64,000 nucleotides of DNA from Nocardia aurantia (GTDB taxonomy: Bacteria > Actinomycetota > Actinomycetes > Mycobacteriales > Mycobacteriaceae), in the NCBI RefSeq assembly GCF_009604425.1, contig NZ_WEGI01000002.1:434001-498000 (forward strand). The letters are read 5' to 3'. Numbering within the stretch: position 1 is the first letter of the stretch; every line of letters starts with the position of its first letter. Of this stretch, positions 62,918 through 64,000 are shown one piece after another. The notes below the pieces were generated by a model. The model ran no database searches. It was not told the origin of the DNA and was given only the letters and a program-made list of their open reading frames with translations. The translations under genes were made by a program, and so were the position numbers.

Positions 62918-64000
62918 TCAGCGGTGTGCCGGAGCTTTGCCGTCGCCGGCCGAATCCCGGCCCCTCGCAGTGGTACTACCCCGGCTCGCCGCGGTACCAC
63001 CACGGCCCGCCGGAATTCCCGCGTCGCGACCGGGGGCCAGGGCGGTCCGGGCGAGTTCCGCGGCGCCGATCATGCCGGCCGCCTCCCCGAGCTGCGTGGT
63101 CCGGATGCGGGCCAGCGGCCGGTGCCGGGCGCCGGTGATGGCCGCCGCGTAGTGTTCGCGCGCGTCGTCGAGATACAGCGGCGCCGAGGAACTCACGCCC
63201 CCGGCGATCACGATCAGGTCCGGATCGAACAGGTCGCTGACCGCCGCCAGGCCCAGCCCCAGCCAGCGCGCGAACTCGGCCAGCACCTGCAGCGCCACCG
63301 GATCGCCGTCCTGCGCGGCCCCCGCCACCCGCCGCCCGGTCAGCGAGCCCGGGTCGCGGGTCACCTCGCGGGCGAGGATCGTCGAGCGCATCGGATCGGT
63401 GGCCAGCGCCTCGATCGCGGTGTCCACCAGCGCGGTCCCGCTGCAGTACCGCTCCCAGCAACCGCGCTTGCCGCACGGGCAGGCCCGGCCGTGCGGAACC
63501 ACCTGTAAATGGCCGAGTTCCGGCGCCACGCCGTAACTGCCGCGGTACAGCTCGCCGCCGACCAGCAGCGCCGCCCCGATGCCGGTGCCGATCGCCACCA
63601 GCACCCCGTTGCGCGCGCCGGCCGCCGCGCCGAACCGGTATTCGGCCCACATCGCCGCGTTCGCATCGTGTTCCAGGATCACCGGCAGCCCCAGGCGTTC
63701 CGACAGCCGCCGCGCCACGGGCGTGTCCTCCCAGGGCAGGTGCGGGGCGAAGCGCACCGAGGTCCGGGTCTCGTCGACGAAGCCCGCGACCGCCAGGCCG
63801 ACCGCGCCGATGTCGTGCCGCGCCAGCAGTTCCCGCACCACGCGCGCGAGCCCGTCCTCCAGGGCCCGCTCCGAGTGCGGGGTCTGGGCCTGCACGGTGT
63901 CGCGCACCTCGCCGGCGCCGTCGACCACGGAGGCCCGGATGTTGGTGCCGCCGACATCGATGCCGACGGTCAGCGGCCGTTCCCGCCCGAGCTGTGTCGT
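62918..64000 (-). CDS. ROK-family glucokinase, N-terminal end beyond the window
   Basis: Sugar kinase, 360 visible codons; the frame continues through the right edge. The ATP motif TVGIDVGGTNIRASVVDG is at 63968-63915, so only a few N-terminal residues are missing. Catalytic EHDANAAMWAEYRFGAA, GTGIGAALLVGGELYRG and the zinc motif CPCGKRGCWERYCSG are present; the C-terminus is a low-complexity Ala/Arg/Gly tail. Glucose specificity is likely but not proven. Confidence 0.94.
   Translation of the reverse strand, partial: TTQLGRERPLTVGIDVGGTNIRASVVDGAGEVRDTVQAQTPHSERALEDGLARVVRELLARHDIGAVGLAVAGFVDETRTSVRFAPHLPWEDTPVARRLSERLGLPVILEHDANAAMWAEYRFGAAAGARNGVLVAIGTGIGAALLVGGELYRGSYGVAPELGHLQVVPHGRACPCGKRGCWERYCSGTALVDTAIEALATDPMRSTILAREVTRDPGSLTGRRVAGAAQDGDPVALQVLAEFARWLGLGLAAVSDLFDPDLIVIAGGVSSSAPLYLDDAREHYAAAITGARHRPLARIRTTQLGEAAGMIGAAELARTALAPGRDAGIPAGRGGTAASRGSTTARGRDSAGDGKAPAHR

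Overview
The window is high-GC actinobacterial DNA from a mycolic-acid bacterium, most likely Nocardia or a close relative (Rhodococcus/Gordonia are alternatives). The evidence is GC-rich third codon positions, an Emb-family arabinosyltransferase, LppM, MptA, a PknL/Rv2175c pair, an Mtb12-like lipoprotein, a class II DAHP synthase, and gene order that follows the M. tuberculosis Rv1536-Rv1540 and Rv2145c-Rv2182c blocks (compared from memory, not by a search). No rRNA, tRNA, CRISPR array, prophage or insertion sequence was seen.

Layout. 1-3.7 kb: a truncated cytochrome P450, a TetR regulator with a 28-bp palindromic operator, and two overlapping lipoprotein genes. 4-6.7 kb: lspA, rluD and an unknown membrane protein, with tandem-repeat arrays on both sides. 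7.6-15.8 kb: an Emb arabinosyltransferase, an Mtb12-like lipoprotein, DinB/DinX, GalU, an NlpC/P60 hydrolase and a VOC protein. 15.9-41.3 kb: ileS behind a T-box leader, then the complete division and cell-wall cluster on the minus strand, in transcription order mraZ-rsmH-ftsL-pbpB-murE-murF-mraY-murD-ftsW-murG-murC-ftsQ-ftsZ-pgeF-yggS-sepF-yggT-wag31. Seven junctions between rsmH and ftsQ plus pgeF/yggS are 4-bp stop/start overlaps, so translation is probably coupled. 41.6-59.8 kb: a conserved mycobacterial envelope block (DUF3040, HEPN, GNAT, lppM, mptA, idsA, metF, Rv2175c, pknL) into which carotenoid genes (crtO, cruF, cruG-like, crtB, crtI) are interleaved. 59.8-64 kb: aroG, an Rv2179c-type exoribonuclease, an acyltransferase and a truncated ROK glucokinase.

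How the genes work together. The central block makes UDP-MurNAc-pentapeptide and lipid II (MurC-MurF, MraY, MurG), polymerises it at the septum (FtsW, PbpB), and organises division and polar growth (FtsZ, FtsQ, FtsL, SepF, Wag31). GalU, Emb and MptA feed the arabinogalactan and lipomannan layers. IdsA supplies GGPP to CrtB and CrtI; CrtO, CruF and the GT2 enzyme would ketolate, hydrate and glycosylate the carotenoid. No lycopene cyclase is in the window.

Most unusual features. (1) Tandem minisatellites with different units (15/16, 21, 24, 26, 33, 34 and 42 bp) lie at gene boundaries and inside N-termini, including in-frame repeats that extend MurC and CrtI while their coupled start codons are kept. 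(2) An Rv2179c-type nuclease appears to start at a non-canonical AUC codon. (3) Three regulatory sites can be read directly: the ileS T-box with an AUC specifier, MraZ boxes between the -35 and -10 of the mraZ promoter, and the TetR palindrome.
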